From a bacterium (GTDB lineage: Bacteria; Planctomycetota; Planctomycetia; Kolteriales; Kolteriaceae): a DNA stretch of 64,000 nucleotides. This document shows, in pieces, positions 51,420 through 61,944 of this stretch; the stretch's first letter is position 1; every line of letters starts with the position of its first letter. Below the pieces are notes generated by a model, which made no database searches, was not told where the DNA came from, and saw only the letters and a program-made list of their open reading frames with translations. The position numbers and the translations under genes are program-made. The stretch covers positions 1-64,000 of the forward strand of contig JAIEPU010000105.1 in NCBI GenBank assembly GCA_019748235.1, given 5' to 3'.

Positions 51420-51749
51420 TTACTTCTGAGGGAAGATGGACTGCATCTTCATCGCGAGTCCCATGTCTCCCGAGATCTTGAGCTTACCCGACATGTAAGC
51501 CATGGTCGGATTGAGCTGACCGTTGGTCATGGCAACGAAATCGGCAGATGCCATGTTGATGGTGATGTTCGGGCTGTCGTGGACCCCTTCGGCCGTTTCC
51601 AACCCACCGTCCTTGATCGCCAGGTAATGCTGAGAGGGCTCGGCACCCGTGAGATTGACCTGGTACACCGCGTTCAAACCCGAGGCCGCCGACGGATTGA
51701 AACGGGACTTCATGATCTCCACTGCTTCGGCGACATTGCTGGCTGACAT
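51420..51749 (-). CDS. SCP2 sterol-binding domain protein
   Basis: GLNAVYQVNLTGAEPSQHYLAIKDGGLETAEGVHDSPNITINMASADFVAMTNGQLNPTMAYMSGKLKISGDMGLAMKMQSIF. Confidence 0.88.
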   Translation of the reverse strand: MSASNVAEAVEIMKSRFNPSAASGLNAVYQVNLTGAEPSQHYLAIKDGGLETAEGVHDSPNITINMASADFVAMTNGQLNPTMAYMSGKLKISGDMGLAMKMQSIFPQK

Positions 51750-51922
51750 GACGGTCTTCCCCTTCGATGCTTGATTGGAGCGTTGGAATTCCCAGGACCC
51801 TTTTGTGTGCCCTCGGGCAACACCATTTTCTAGGAGAGGCTAACGGGTTGGGAAATAGATTTCACCTTCGTTCCAAGATTTTTCAATGTTTCGACAAGGG
51901 GCTGTCATCTTCGCCGGGCACC

Positions 51923-52162
51923 TCAACGACGGGCCCGGCGCTCGAGTGACGGACGCTCGATGGAGAGAATCCCTTTCTTAATAGCGGAGTTGATATCGTA
52001 GACCTCGACATCGTTGGTGACATAGATTTCCCCGGCCGTGATGCGGGCATGAGCCTCCGCTCCTTCCTCCTTCCAGAAGGAATAAAGCGTTTGACCGTCG
52101 TCTGGTTTGATGTGGACCTTCCACCCCGTTTCGACGACGTAAAGCCGATGATCCGTGTCCAT
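51923..52162 (-). CDS. Small hypothetical protein
   Basis: MDTDHRLYVVETGWKVHIKPDDGQTLYSFWKEEGAEAHARITAGEIYVTNDVEVYDINSAIKKGILSIER; internal ATG of a 100-aa ORF. Confidence 0.5.
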   Translation of the reverse strand: MDTDHRLYVVETGWKVHIKPDDGQTLYSFWKEEGAEAHARITAGEIYVTNDVEVYDINSAIKKGILSIERPSLERRARR

Positions 52163-52346
52163 TCCGTCATACTCCCGTTTTGATCCAGAATAGGCCGATC
52201 CCCTCTCGCCCTGAGAGGGACCCACTCTGTAGAATCATCGTACCGTCAATGACAGTCGTCGCCTCTCAGCGATTGGTCAATTGACGAGCCCCCCACAACC
52301 TATGGTTTAGGAATTAGTTTCATTCACTCGATTGCCGGGAATTCAA

Positions 52347-53015
52347 ATGGCGACGCTGACCGTCGAGACCTATGTGAAGGCAATTTACCAAATCTGCACC
52401 GAGGCGCATTCCCGGTCGGCAGCCACGGGATCGGTGGCCAAAAGGCTTGGAGTCTCTCCGGGCACAGTCACCAGCATGCTTCGAACGCTCGCGGAATCGG
52501 GACTGGCCAATTATCAGGCATATGAAGGGGTACAACTGACGGAAGCGGGTCGTCGTCTCGCCCTTCGGGTTCTTCGTCGCCACCGGCTCATCGAACTCTT
52601 CCTCGTCCAGACCCTCGGACTCACTTGGGATGAGGTTCACGAGGAAGCGGAACATTTGGAGCATGCTGTGTCGGATCGACTAATCGATCGGATCGACAGC
52701 TTCCTCGAATATCCGAATCGGGATCCTCACGGTGATCCCATTCCCCGTCCAGACGGTTCATTTCCCGACGACGAGACCACTGAGCCCCTCGTGCGATGTG
52801 AAGCTGCGACCGAGTTCGTGCTCGACCGCGTGATCGAGCAGTCGCCTGAGTTCCTCCGTTATTTGAGCGATGCTGGACTATCGATCGGCAGTAGCGGGAC
52901 AGTGGTCGAGAATCACCCCAGCGCTCGCGCGCTCGTCGTGAAGACGTCTGACGGGCAAGTCACGCTTGGGCATGATCTGGCGGAAAAGATTCTCATTCGC
53001 CGCTCGCGCGATTAA
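52347..53015 (+). CDS. DtxR/MntR-type metal-dependent transcriptional regulator
   Basis: TVETYVKAIYQICTEAHSRSAATGSVAKRLGVSPGTVTSMLRTLAESGLANYQAYEGVQLTEAGRRLALRVLRRHRLIELFL; HEEAEHLEHAVSDRLIDRID. Confidence 0.9.
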   Translation: MATLTVETYVKAIYQICTEAHSRSAATGSVAKRLGVSPGTVTSMLRTLAESGLANYQAYEGVQLTEAGRRLALRVLRRHRLIELFLVQTLGLTWDEVHEEAEHLEHAVSDRLIDRIDSFLEYPNRDPHGDPIPRPDGSFPDDETTEPLVRCEAATEFVLDRVIEQSPEFLRYLSDAGLSIGSSGTVVENHPSARALVVKTSDGQVTLGHDLAEKILIRRSRD

Positions 53016-53065
53016 GTGGCGAGCTTTGATCCTCTGTGTTTGCTCCCCCATGTTCCGAGACAAGC

Positions 53066-55714
53066 TCAAGCCGCGCGGCGTTTCCGCATGGGCTGATATG
53101 TCTTCACGCGGTCGATCCAGAGAAGTAGCGATGGAAGGACCGTCATCGAGGCGGCCATCGTCAGAATGCATCCGATGAGCATGATCAATCCCAAACTTCG
53201 AGCACCACGATGCTCTGAGATGAGAAGTGAGCCAAATCCGATCATATTCGTGAATGATGTGAGTAGGACTGCCAGATTCGTTGATCCCATCGATTGAATC
53301 CCCGCTCGTTCGCTGTTAAAGCGGTGGACAATGTGAATGCCGTTATCGACGCTTATACCGATCAAAATCGGAATGCCGATGAAGTTCACCAGGTTGAAGT
53401 GAATGCCCACCAACCCCATCCAGCCGAGCGTCCAAAGAAGAGCCACCGTCATGGGTGTCATCGCCAAAGCGGTTTGGACAATAGACCGGCAATCAAGCCA
53501 AACGATCGCCACCACCGAACCGAGTGCGAGCAGTGATGACAGATAGAAACTTGCCTTCAAATCATTGACGGTGCCGAAGTGAATGATGGGGAACCCAGTC
53601 ACGCCGGGATCGACCGTCCGCAGATCGCTCACGAAATGATCGAGATGTTTGAAATCCCAAATATTCTGCCTCGGATGGACCATCACCAGGAATTTACCGT
53701 TGGGAGACATGAGTAGCGAACGAATCGACTCGGGAAGAGAATCACGGAGAGGCATCTTGTTACCCGCGAGGACCTGACCCAGCGACGTTCGAACTCTACT
53801 AAGAAACGTTTCGATCGAAGTTCGAGTCTTTTGCACGATGGCTGGGTCTGGCGAGCGAAGGCCGTTCGATAGTTCACGCAGATCTTTCGCCAGACGCGCC
53901 ATTCGTTCGGCATCCTTCGGAGAACGGACGCGCGCGAACGGTTCCAGCGCGAGAAGCGCCGAGCTAACACTTGCGAGAGAGTCAGAATCATATGCGACAG
54001 CATTTTCGTGTTCTGGTTGAAGGGGAGACTCGGCGATCCTGCCGCGGAGTTCCTCGCGCCGAGTCGTCGGAACCTTCACGCCATCGAGCACCGAGTGAAC
54101 GACGCCGACCGTCGAGAGTTTTTGTGCGCGCTCCACGACCTTGGGCACGTTGGAAAGGTCGTCCACCACGATCGCGGCAAAGAGAGTCGAATCGCCGTCG
54201 GCGAGAATCTTCTCCTCCCATTTGACCGAAGGGAGATGAGGAGGCTGCAGTTCGAGAACATTGTCGCGAAATCCAACGCGCGGCGCGAGCATCACCCACC
54301 ATGCGGTAGCAACAGCGCACCCGACCACCACGCCAGGCCCAAGGAAACGCTGTGGAACCGGCATGCGAATCGATCGGAGCGGAGTAACGACCAGTGGAGA
54401 TCCGAACATCCGCTCGTGAAGAATGATCATCGCTGGCAAAACAACCGTCATTGAAAGCATGCAGAGGATGACACCGCTGCCCGCGATAAATCCCAGCTGA
54501 TTGAACCCCGGCGAATTAGTCAGCATCGCCGTATAGAAGGCCGCACATGTCGTAAGAGAACCGGTAACGTTTCCATGAGAGGTTGCTTCAAGTGCTCGTC
54601 GCATCGCCGGCTCGGGCGCGGAATGACGGCGTTCCTCCTGGTAACGAGCGATCAAATGAATGCCGAAATCAATGCCGATACCGACGAGCATCGGCGTGAA
54701 CGCCGCACTTAGGAGTGTCAGCTCACCGACCGCAAACGTCGTGAGACCAAACGTCCATGCGATACCCATCGCGAGCGCGATCATCGCATAGGTCGGAAAG
54801 AGCAGGCCTCGCAACCCAATGACGAATGCCACAAAAACGAGGATGCTCGACAAGGCAGTCGACAGAGTCATGTCGCGGCTGCCGATCACCATTTGATCGG
54901 AAAGGAGCACCAGCTTGCCAGTCAAGCCGACCTCGACGTCGGGGAATTCCTTCTCCACTTTCGTGATGACATCGCGAACTTTATCGATCACTTTGTAGAC
55001 GATGTGAAGGGATTGATACTCCTTGGTCGGCAAGAGCCGAATGAAAAGGAACTTCCCACTGTCCGCGCGCAGATATTGACGATCCTTCTCCTCGCGAAGA
55101 AGTGGACTGAGCGAGATATTTGCTTCGGAACCGTCGACGGCACCGCCGATCGCGTTCAATAACAACAGCGCGGAAGAGCCGATTTCCTCTTGCTCATGCT
55201 TGGTCATGATGACGGCGCGAGCCGCAAGGTCGGTCAACATCCGCCGGGCATCACGCAAAACACGGCCCGGCCCCTCGCCGGCGAGAATCGCTGGAAACGC
55301 TCCGGAGGAATCCGCCAAGAGGGAAAGATCCGATTCGGGCATCGCGCGCGTGGCGAGATGAAGCTGTTCGGCGGGTCCGATACTCGCATGAACGGCGGAG
55401 AGTTCTGGAATCTTTCTGAGTTCCTCTTCCAACCGATCGACGCATGCTCGAGATCGAAGCCCATCCCCCTGATTGCTGACAACGACAAAGATTCGTTCTA
55501 AATCGCCGAACTCATCGATTAATTGCTTATGGTCAGAGAGATACTGACTCCCGCGAGCAGCCAACTCTTCGGGACTGGTATTCCAGCGAAGGTATTTCGC
55601 GGAGGAGACCGTGGAGACAAGGGCTAAGATCGCGGAGACGACGATGATGGACTTGGGAATTCGAAAAGGAAGGTATGCGATCAAGTACGACAAACGGCCG
55701 ATCATGCAGTACAT
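53066..55714 (-). CDS. MMPL/RND-superfamily transporter
   Basis: 882 aa; two TM-rich halves, GIGIDFGIHLIARYQEE and GISVDNGIHIVHRFNSE, with large extracytoplasmic loops. Confidence 0.88.
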   Translation of the reverse strand: MYCMIGRLSYLIAYLPFRIPKSIIVVSAILALVSTVSSAKYLRWNTSPEELAARGSQYLSDHKQLIDEFGDLERIFVVVSNQGDGLRSRACVDRLEEELRKIPELSAVHASIGPAEQLHLATRAMPESDLSLLADSSGAFPAILAGEGPGRVLRDARRMLTDLAARAVIMTKHEQEEIGSSALLLLNAIGGAVDGSEANISLSPLLREEKDRQYLRADSGKFLFIRLLPTKEYQSLHIVYKVIDKVRDVITKVEKEFPDVEVGLTGKLVLLSDQMVIGSRDMTLSTALSSILVFVAFVIGLRGLLFPTYAMIALAMGIAWTFGLTTFAVGELTLLSAAFTPMLVGIGIDFGIHLIARYQEERRHSAPEPAMRRALEATSHGNVTGSLTTCAAFYTAMLTNSPGFNQLGFIAGSGVILCMLSMTVVLPAMIILHERMFGSPLVVTPLRSIRMPVPQRFLGPGVVVGCAVATAWWVMLAPRVGFRDNVLELQPPHLPSVKWEEKILADGDSTLFAAIVVDDLSNVPKVVERAQKLSTVGVVHSVLDGVKVPTTRREELRGRIAESPLQPEHENAVAYDSDSLASVSSALLALEPFARVRSPKDAERMARLAKDLRELSNGLRSPDPAIVQKTRTSIETFLSRVRTSLGQVLAGNKMPLRDSLPESIRSLLMSPNGKFLVMVHPRQNIWDFKHLDHFVSDLRTVDPGVTGFPIIHFGTVNDLKASFYLSSLLALGSVVAIVWLDCRSIVQTALAMTPMTVALLWTLGWMGLVGIHFNLVNFIGIPILIGISVDNGIHIVHRFNSERAGIQSMGSTNLAVLLTSFTNMIGFGSLLISEHRGARSLGLIMLIGCILTMAASMTVLPSLLLWIDRVKTYQPMRKRRAA

Positions 55715-56244
55715 CCTTGCTTGGGCCCGTAGACCCTACATCTTCGTCAGGCCGCAAAAAACCTGCAGTTCGCCATTCCTGCAAGCCGATTGCCGTTTAT
55801 CCCGAACCTGAAAGAAGCGGAATCCATTCCCATGACTCGCACTCCCGCGAGCGAAGGCTCCCCATCTTCCCCGGCTTTCGCGAAAAATCAAGCCCATAAA
55901 TCACTCCGCTAATCCTTAGCTGGCAATAAGTTACAACACCGACCAAGATTGCCGTTTCACCGAGCAAAGTACGGGAATTATCGAGCGGAATTGAATAAGA
56001 GGCGCAAAATCGACAACCCGTACCATCGTCAGAACCCTGTCCCGACACGGAACAAGCCACATTTCTAGCCCTTTGGATCGTCTAGTGATTTTGACAATCG
56101 GTCGATGATTGAATTGACCGGAGCGAGTACCGCCCTTACATGTCGCGGTGCTCCAAAGTAAACAGGCCAAACGGATTGATGACCCAACCAGGCCCCTTGC
56201 CGCAAGGGACGTGGTTGTCTCATCGCCGCTGCCAGGAGTCGCGG

Positions 56245-58386
56245 ATGCAAGGCGCGTGTCCACCGAACCCGAATGCGAGACGCGCCATTTCCTGTCGCTC
56301 GCTTCACATCGAGAGTCTTGAAGACCGCTCGATGTTAACCGCCTCTCCCCTTCAAGCACTTTTGGCAATCAGTCCAAAGACTCTTAGTGACACTCCCGCG
56401 CCCCTTCGAATCGATCCCAATTCAAATACCGATACTCAAGGCGAAAAAACGTCAGACATCAGTGCCCAGGCGGCATCCATCGTGTCATGGGCGGGATGGC
56501 AAGACTTTGGGATTTCATCGACCGTCTCCCAAGTCGCAACGAATGCCGACGGGCGACTCGAGACGTTTGCTCTCACGGCAGATGGAAATCTGCTTCATCG
56601 ATGGCAAGTGAAGCCGAACGGCAATTGGTCGAACTGGGAATCCCTCGGAACGGGATACAAGACGTTCGACATCGCAACGAATTCTGACGGTCGGCTTGAA
56701 ATCTTCGCCATCGGCAATGACGGGTCTCTCTACCAGCGCTGGCAAAGCGTCGCGAACGGGGCATGGAACGGCACTTGGTTGAAAACACCAGGTGGATTCA
56801 AATCCGTTGATGTCATCCAAAACCTGGATGGTCGACTCCAAGCTTTCCTCATTAACAACGATGGATCGATCACCACCCGCGCTCAGGTGGTAGCGAACGG
56901 AACGTGGGGCGCGAACACACGCTGGGATGGCTCATTTCAAACAATCAAAACAGAGCGTGACGCTGACGGCCGATTGGACACCTTCGCGCTAGGCACTGAT
57001 GGAGTCATTAATCAGCGGTGGCAAAACAGCCTCAACGGGAGCTGGTCCAGTTTTCAGCGATGGGCGGGAACATACAAAAGTTTCGACGTCATCGATAATG
57101 CCGATGGAAGACTCGAACTGTTCGCCCTCGGAACGGATAATGCCCTTTATCAACGATGGCAGCTCAGCCCCAATAGCGTGTGGGGAAGCATTCAAAAGCT
57201 TGGTGGAAGCTATAACGAAGTCGATTTGTTCCGTGCTAGTGACGGACGATTGCAACTTTTTGTCGTCAACACCGCGAATCGGCTGTCGATGCGATCACAG
57301 ATCAGTCCAGGAACCGCTTGGAATGCATGGACCGATATCGGCGGCACGACAGGAGGCGTCGTTATTGGGCAAAATCTGGACGGCAGGTTCGAAGTATTTG
57401 CGAACAGTTCGTCCGGCAGACTCATTCGCAATGTTCAGAATGTCACCGTCCTCGCCAAGGACTATAGCTCTGCATGGAACATCGATAATCTCAAGGCTCA
57501 AGACGTTTGGAATTCCGGCTATAGCGGCAAGGGAATCATCGTTGCCGTCCTTGATACAGGCATTCAACTCAATCATCCGGATCTCGTTGACAATGTTTGG
57601 ACCAACTACGGAGAGATCCCGAATAACGGGATCGATGATGACAAGAATGGTTATGTGGATGACGTGAACGGCTGGGATTTCGTCAATCTCGACAACACCC
57701 CGTCTGATGTCAACGGGCACGGCACCTTCGTGGCAGGAGAAATTGCTGGCGAGAGCAATGGATTTGGAGTGACCGGACTCGCCCCCAATGTCACGCTGAT
57801 GCCGCTTCAGGTGTTGAACAATGCAGGCACCGGATCGAGCAACGACTTGGCGAAGGCCATTCGCTACGCCGTCGATAATGGCGCCCAGATTATTAACGTC
57901 AGCATCGGTGGTTCCGAGAATAACCCACTGGTGACCAACGCCATTGGCTATGCCCAGAGTAAGGGAGTCTTCATCGTCGCCGCATCCGGTAACGACTCAG
58001 CGAAGAGCCCGAGCTATCCCGCCGTCTATAGTAAGACCTATTCGAATGTACTTTCTGTTGGTGCCTATGATGTCAACGGAAACGTCCTTGCGACAGCCAA
58101 TAAGGTCGGTTCCACCGGCGCGGTTCAAGTAGATGCACCGGGAGTCGATATCTACAGCACCACGACCCAGAGCGGATATCGATTCATGACGGGCACGAGC
58201 ATGGCCGCCCCCGAAGTGACGGGAATTGCCGCCCTTTTACTCTCAGCAAAACCGAATCTCCGTCCTGATCAATTGCGGAGCATCATTACCCAGTCTGTAA
58301 CGAAGAAGATCACCGGTTCGGACAGTATCGGCGCCGTCAACGCGAAGGCGGCTCTCGACCTCGCCCTATCGGGCAAATTCGGTTAA
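56245..58386 (+). CDS. Subtilisin-family (S8) protease with N-terminal seven-repeat PLL/DUF346-like beta-propeller
   Basis: Catalytic motifs VAVLDTGIQLNHPDL (D), NGHGTFVAGEIAG (H), MTGTSMAAPEVTG (S). Seven DGR[LF].[TIALV]F repeats. N-term HIESLEDRSMLTAS. ATG 56245 has an AGGAG upstream. Confidence 0.88.
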   Translation: MQGACPPNPNARRAISCRSLHIESLEDRSMLTASPLQALLAISPKTLSDTPAPLRIDPNSNTDTQGEKTSDISAQAASIVSWAGWQDFGISSTVSQVATNADGRLETFALTADGNLLHRWQVKPNGNWSNWESLGTGYKTFDIATNSDGRLEIFAIGNDGSLYQRWQSVANGAWNGTWLKTPGGFKSVDVIQNLDGRLQAFLINNDGSITTRAQVVANGTWGANTRWDGSFQTIKTERDADGRLDTFALGTDGVINQRWQNSLNGSWSSFQRWAGTYKSFDVIDNADGRLELFALGTDNALYQRWQLSPNSVWGSIQKLGGSYNEVDLFRASDGRLQLFVVNTANRLSMRSQISPGTAWNAWTDIGGTTGGVVIGQNLDGRFEVFANSSSGRLIRNVQNVTVLAKDYSSAWNIDNLKAQDVWNSGYSGKGIIVAVLDTGIQLNHPDLVDNVWTNYGEIPNNGIDDDKNGYVDDVNGWDFVNLDNTPSDVNGHGTFVAGEIAGESNGFGVTGLAPNVTLMPLQVLNNAGTGSSNDLAKAIRYAVDNGAQIINVSIGGSENNPLVTNAIGYAQSKGVFIVAASGNDSAKSPSYPAVYSKTYSNVLSVGAYDVNGNVLATANKVGSTGAVQVDAPGVDIYSTTTQSGYRFMTGTSMAAPEVTGIAALLLSAKPNLRPDQLRSIITQSVTKKITGSDSIGAVNAKAALDLALSGKFG

Positions 58387-58486
58387 GCCAAAATCAATCC
58401 GAGCATGTGCGCAAATGAAAAGAGCGGTCCCCAATCGGCGACCACCCTTTAGCGTTTTAATCGATCATTCGAACGCACGAGCGCGC

Positions 58487-59323
58487 TTACATCGACATCA
58501 AATAGTCGCCACCGAACCACGGATCGTAGTCGGTCTCGAACTTATTGAGCCAACGGATCAGAGCGGCGAACTGGAATGGGTAACGGTGCGGCTGCGTGTA
58601 AACAGCTCGAGCCTGCCGCGCGCTTTCGGCGGGAACCGGATGAACTTTCTTGCCGGTCGCGTAAGCCTTCAAGTTGACATTACACGTCCGCTCCATGTCG
58701 AGCATGTCAATCAATGCCTGCTCCACGTTTGCCCCGCCCGTGAGCAGCCCGTGATTCTGAAGCACGAGCGATCTCTTATTGCCGAGAGCTTTCGCAATAC
58801 CCATCGCGTAGTCACTATCGAGCACCACGCCTCCGTACTCCGTGTGGAGAACGTGATCTTCGAAGAACGAGCAGCCGACTTGATCAAGCGGCTCAAGCTC
58901 AATCCCGAGGGCGGAGAACGCCGTTCCGCCGGGGGGATGCGTATGGCATGCACAGTTAACGTCTGGCCGTAGCTGGTGAATGGCTGAGTGTATGCAGAAT
59001 CCGGCGAAGTTGATCATCGTCCCGCCGTCGATGATCTCTCCATGATGATTAACGAGGACGAGGTTATCCGCTCGTACTTCATGGAAGTATAGACCGAAGG
59101 GGTTCACCCAGAAATAGTCCGGCGCTCCAGGCACCCGAAGGCTAATATGACCGGCGATGCCATCATCGAGTCCCATCCGGGCGATGATCCGATAAGCGGC
59201 CGCTAACTTGACTCGCTCACGCTTGGCTTGTTCGGTGTTCGCGAGCTTGATAACCCGTGCTCGTTCTTCTTCGTTGTTACTGACCGCTGTGTGGCTGATC
59301 AGATCGGGTGCGACCGTGGCCAT
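58487..59323 (-). CDS. Class II aldolase/adducin family protein
   Basis: GLDDGIAGHISLRVPGAPDYFWVNPFGLYFHEVRADNLVLVNHHGEII; CACHTHPPGGTAFSALG; LVLQNHGLLTGG. Confidence 0.92.
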   Translation of the reverse strand: MATVAPDLISHTAVSNNEEERARVIKLANTEQAKRERVKLAAAYRIIARMGLDDGIAGHISLRVPGAPDYFWVNPFGLYFHEVRADNLVLVNHHGEIIDGGTMINFAGFCIHSAIHQLRPDVNCACHTHPPGGTAFSALGIELEPLDQVGCSFFEDHVLHTEYGGVVLDSDYAMGIAKALGNKRSLVLQNHGLLTGGANVEQALIDMLDMERTCNVNLKAYATGKKVHPVPAESARQARAVYTQPHRYPFQFAALIRWLNKFETDYDPWFGGDYLMSM

Positions 59324-59529
59324 GTGATTCCCCTTCACGACAATTCTGCAAAAGTCTCCCCCCACTATTACCCGCGACCGGCAAATCGGGCGACGAAAAA
59401 AATGGGAGTTCGATTCTTTTCACCCACCTGTTTGAAATCCCGCGCCGTTCGGCCTCCTCGTAGAATGGCTCTTGAGACTATGATGATTGTATTCGCAGGG
59501 TCCGAAATCCGGACGACGCCTGGCTCAAG

Positions 59530-61770
59530 GTGATCCAACCGTCTGTCCAGGCGTCACTTGCGTATGAACTGTTTCCAGAACATCGAGTTGCAGCGAGCGT
59601 TATGACCGTTGACCCTATCGTTCATTGGTCATTCGTGTCGTTAATCGGCATCGCGCTTCTCCTCTTTTCATTTTGGACTTACCCGAAAGGTGTTCGCGGT
59701 CGGCGACTACTCCTCATTCTTCGCACCCTTGCGATTCTCGTGCTCCTCTTCATCATGTTTCGGCCCAGTATTATTTACACCCATCAAGAACAGCTCTCCT
59801 CCACACTTCTCATGCTGGTCGATGAATCGCGGAGTATGCAGCTTGCTGATGAAACGGCCGGTCGCACACGTTGGGACGCGGTGACCAAAGATCTGACTGA
59901 TTCGCAGGCACCCATCGAACGTCTGCAACAGAAAGTCAACATTCGTTGGTTCGGATTTGGATCAAGCCTTGCTGAAGCCTCGAAGCAGGCGATTGTCGAT
60001 GCGAAACCGATCGAGGAACGAACCGCGATCGGAGACGCCCTTGATCAAGCACGCAGACAACTTGCCGGCGAACGAGTCGCGGGAGTGATCCTCTTCAGCG
60101 ATGGAACGAACACAGCGGGCATCTCTCCCGCCCAGGTCGCGAAGCAATTCCGTTCCACCAAAACGCCGATCCACACTTTCGGCTATGGCCAGGAAGTCGT
60201 CTCGGAACAAGCACGCGACCTCATTGCACGATCGATCCGAACGAATCCGACCGTCTTCGCAAAAAATCGTCTTCCCGTGACGGGTGAATTCGACATCGCG
60301 GGCTTCGCGAATCAACCGATTAGTATTCGCCTCCTCTTCAACGACGTCGAGCAGGCAAAGGGGGAGTTTCGCTCCCCAGCCGAGGCGAGCCGCTTACTCG
60401 CGGACCTTCAAGCGGTCCCCACGATTCCTGGCGATCTCAAAGTCACCCTCGAAGCAAGCGCAACCGGCGACCGGCAAACGAGCAATAACTCGGTCAGCAC
60501 CTGGGTGACGGTCCTATCGGGTGGCATCAGCGTGCTCGAAATCGAGGGGAAGTATCGGTTCTGGGAACCGAAGTACGTTCGTTGGGCGCTCGATCAGTCG
60601 GCCGACATCGAACTATCGCAAATCTTTCTCCTCAACGAGGGAGGGAATCGTGCGACGCTTCCCGACGAATTGATTCAACCAGGAAGATTCGACGTCATCA
60701 TTCTCGGCGATATTGCGTCGTCCCAGCTTTCACCAGAACAAATCACGAAGATCGCAAGTCTCGTCAAAGATCGTGGCACCGGCTTCATGATGATGGGGGG
60801 CTACGATTCATTTGGACCAGGGGGCTGGGGAACATCACCACTCGCCGGCGTCCTCCCTGTTGACGTTCAACCGGGAGACGGACAACTTCAGGGTCAGTTG
60901 CCGATGATCCCGACCGACATTGGCCTGCGCCACTTCATCATGCGGCTTGCCAATACACCCGAGGCAAATCTGGCGATTTGGAAACAACTCAAACCTCTGG
61001 ACGGCGCGAGCCGTTGGTCTGGGTTGAAGCCGGCCGCACAACTCCTCGCCACGTCAAACAACAAATTGCCGATGCTCGCCGCTCAAACCGTCGGCGCGGG
61101 GCGTTCGATCGCCTTCGCGGGAGATACCACCTGGCGATGGCGAAAGGACAAGACAGGAATCGGCTATCACGCCCGGTTCTGGCGACAGCTCATTCTTTGG
61201 CTCGCGAAGAAAGAGGACTCCGGCTCACCAAGCTTAAAAGTATCTCTCCCCACGCGCCGACTTTCCCTTGGTCAAAGTCTTCCGATTTCCATTCATGCCC
61301 ATGAAGCCGATGGTGCTCCCATCACCAAGGCGACCGTGACCGCTTCGGTGGAGACTCCTGACGGAAAGAAAGTCCCGCTCGAAATCTTTCAACAGGGAGA
61401 GAGTTTTCAGGGGACCTTTTGGCAAACCGACGCGGTCGGGGACTTCACGCTCGAGGTAACGGGAAAGTCAGGGGAACGGGACCTGGGCACGACGAAGGTC
61501 AAGTTTCTGGTCTTTTCGGAAGATGCCGAATCGCAGCAGCCAGCGGCCGATCTCACCTTGCTGCAGAACATCGCCAAGACGACGGGGGGAGAATTCCATC
61601 GGCATTTGGAGCTCGCCGACTTCCTCCAGTCGCTCGACAAAAAAGATCTCAACTTGGAAGTCTCTCAGCCGATCGTCGTCACGCTTTGGGATCGCTGGGA
61701 AGTGCTGACCCTTTTCCTCGTTCTGATGACGATCGAATGGATCGCTCGCAAACGGTTCGGAATGGTTTGA
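59530..61770 (+). CDS. Membrane-anchored VWA/glutamine amidotransferase-like protein (start could be MTVDPIVHW at 59602)
   Basis: Two N-term TM helices, LLMLVDESRSMQLADE (VWA MIDAS DxSxS), VILFSDGTNT, IILGDIASSQLSPEQ..., GAGRSIAFAGDTTWRW, C-term TM. Confidence 0.8.
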   Translation: MIQPSVQASLAYELFPEHRVAASVMTVDPIVHWSFVSLIGIALLLFSFWTYPKGVRGRRLLLILRTLAILVLLFIMFRPSIIYTHQEQLSSTLLMLVDESRSMQLADETAGRTRWDAVTKDLTDSQAPIERLQQKVNIRWFGFGSSLAEASKQAIVDAKPIEERTAIGDALDQARRQLAGERVAGVILFSDGTNTAGISPAQVAKQFRSTKTPIHTFGYGQEVVSEQARDLIARSIRTNPTVFAKNRLPVTGEFDIAGFANQPISIRLLFNDVEQAKGEFRSPAEASRLLADLQAVPTIPGDLKVTLEASATGDRQTSNNSVSTWVTVLSGGISVLEIEGKYRFWEPKYVRWALDQSADIELSQIFLLNEGGNRATLPDELIQPGRFDVIILGDIASSQLSPEQITKIASLVKDRGTGFMMMGGYDSFGPGGWGTSPLAGVLPVDVQPGDGQLQGQLPMIPTDIGLRHFIMRLANTPEANLAIWKQLKPLDGASRWSGLKPAAQLLATSNNKLPMLAAQTVGAGRSIAFAGDTTWRWRKDKTGIGYHARFWRQLILWLAKKEDSGSPSLKVSLPTRRLSLGQSLPISIHAHEADGAPITKATVTASVETPDGKKVPLEIFQQGESFQGTFWQTDAVGDFTLEVTGKSGERDLGTTKVKFLVFSEDAESQQPAADLTLLQNIAKTTGGEFHRHLELADFLQSLDKKDLNLEVSQPIVVTLWDRWEVLTLFLVLMTIEWIARKRFGMV

Positions 61771-61944
61771 CCCCTCCCCGCTTGTTTCGCCGAGTAATTG
61801 GCGGATCAGGTCTCTCGAATCGAACTTCAGTAGCCCTCGGCTTGGTGCATTGATAGTTTGTGCGATACGCGGACAATAAGAGTAGTGGATCGTCCACGGC
61901 ATGATCCCCGCGAAGCGTCATCACCCCTTTCAGGAATCGGTCGC

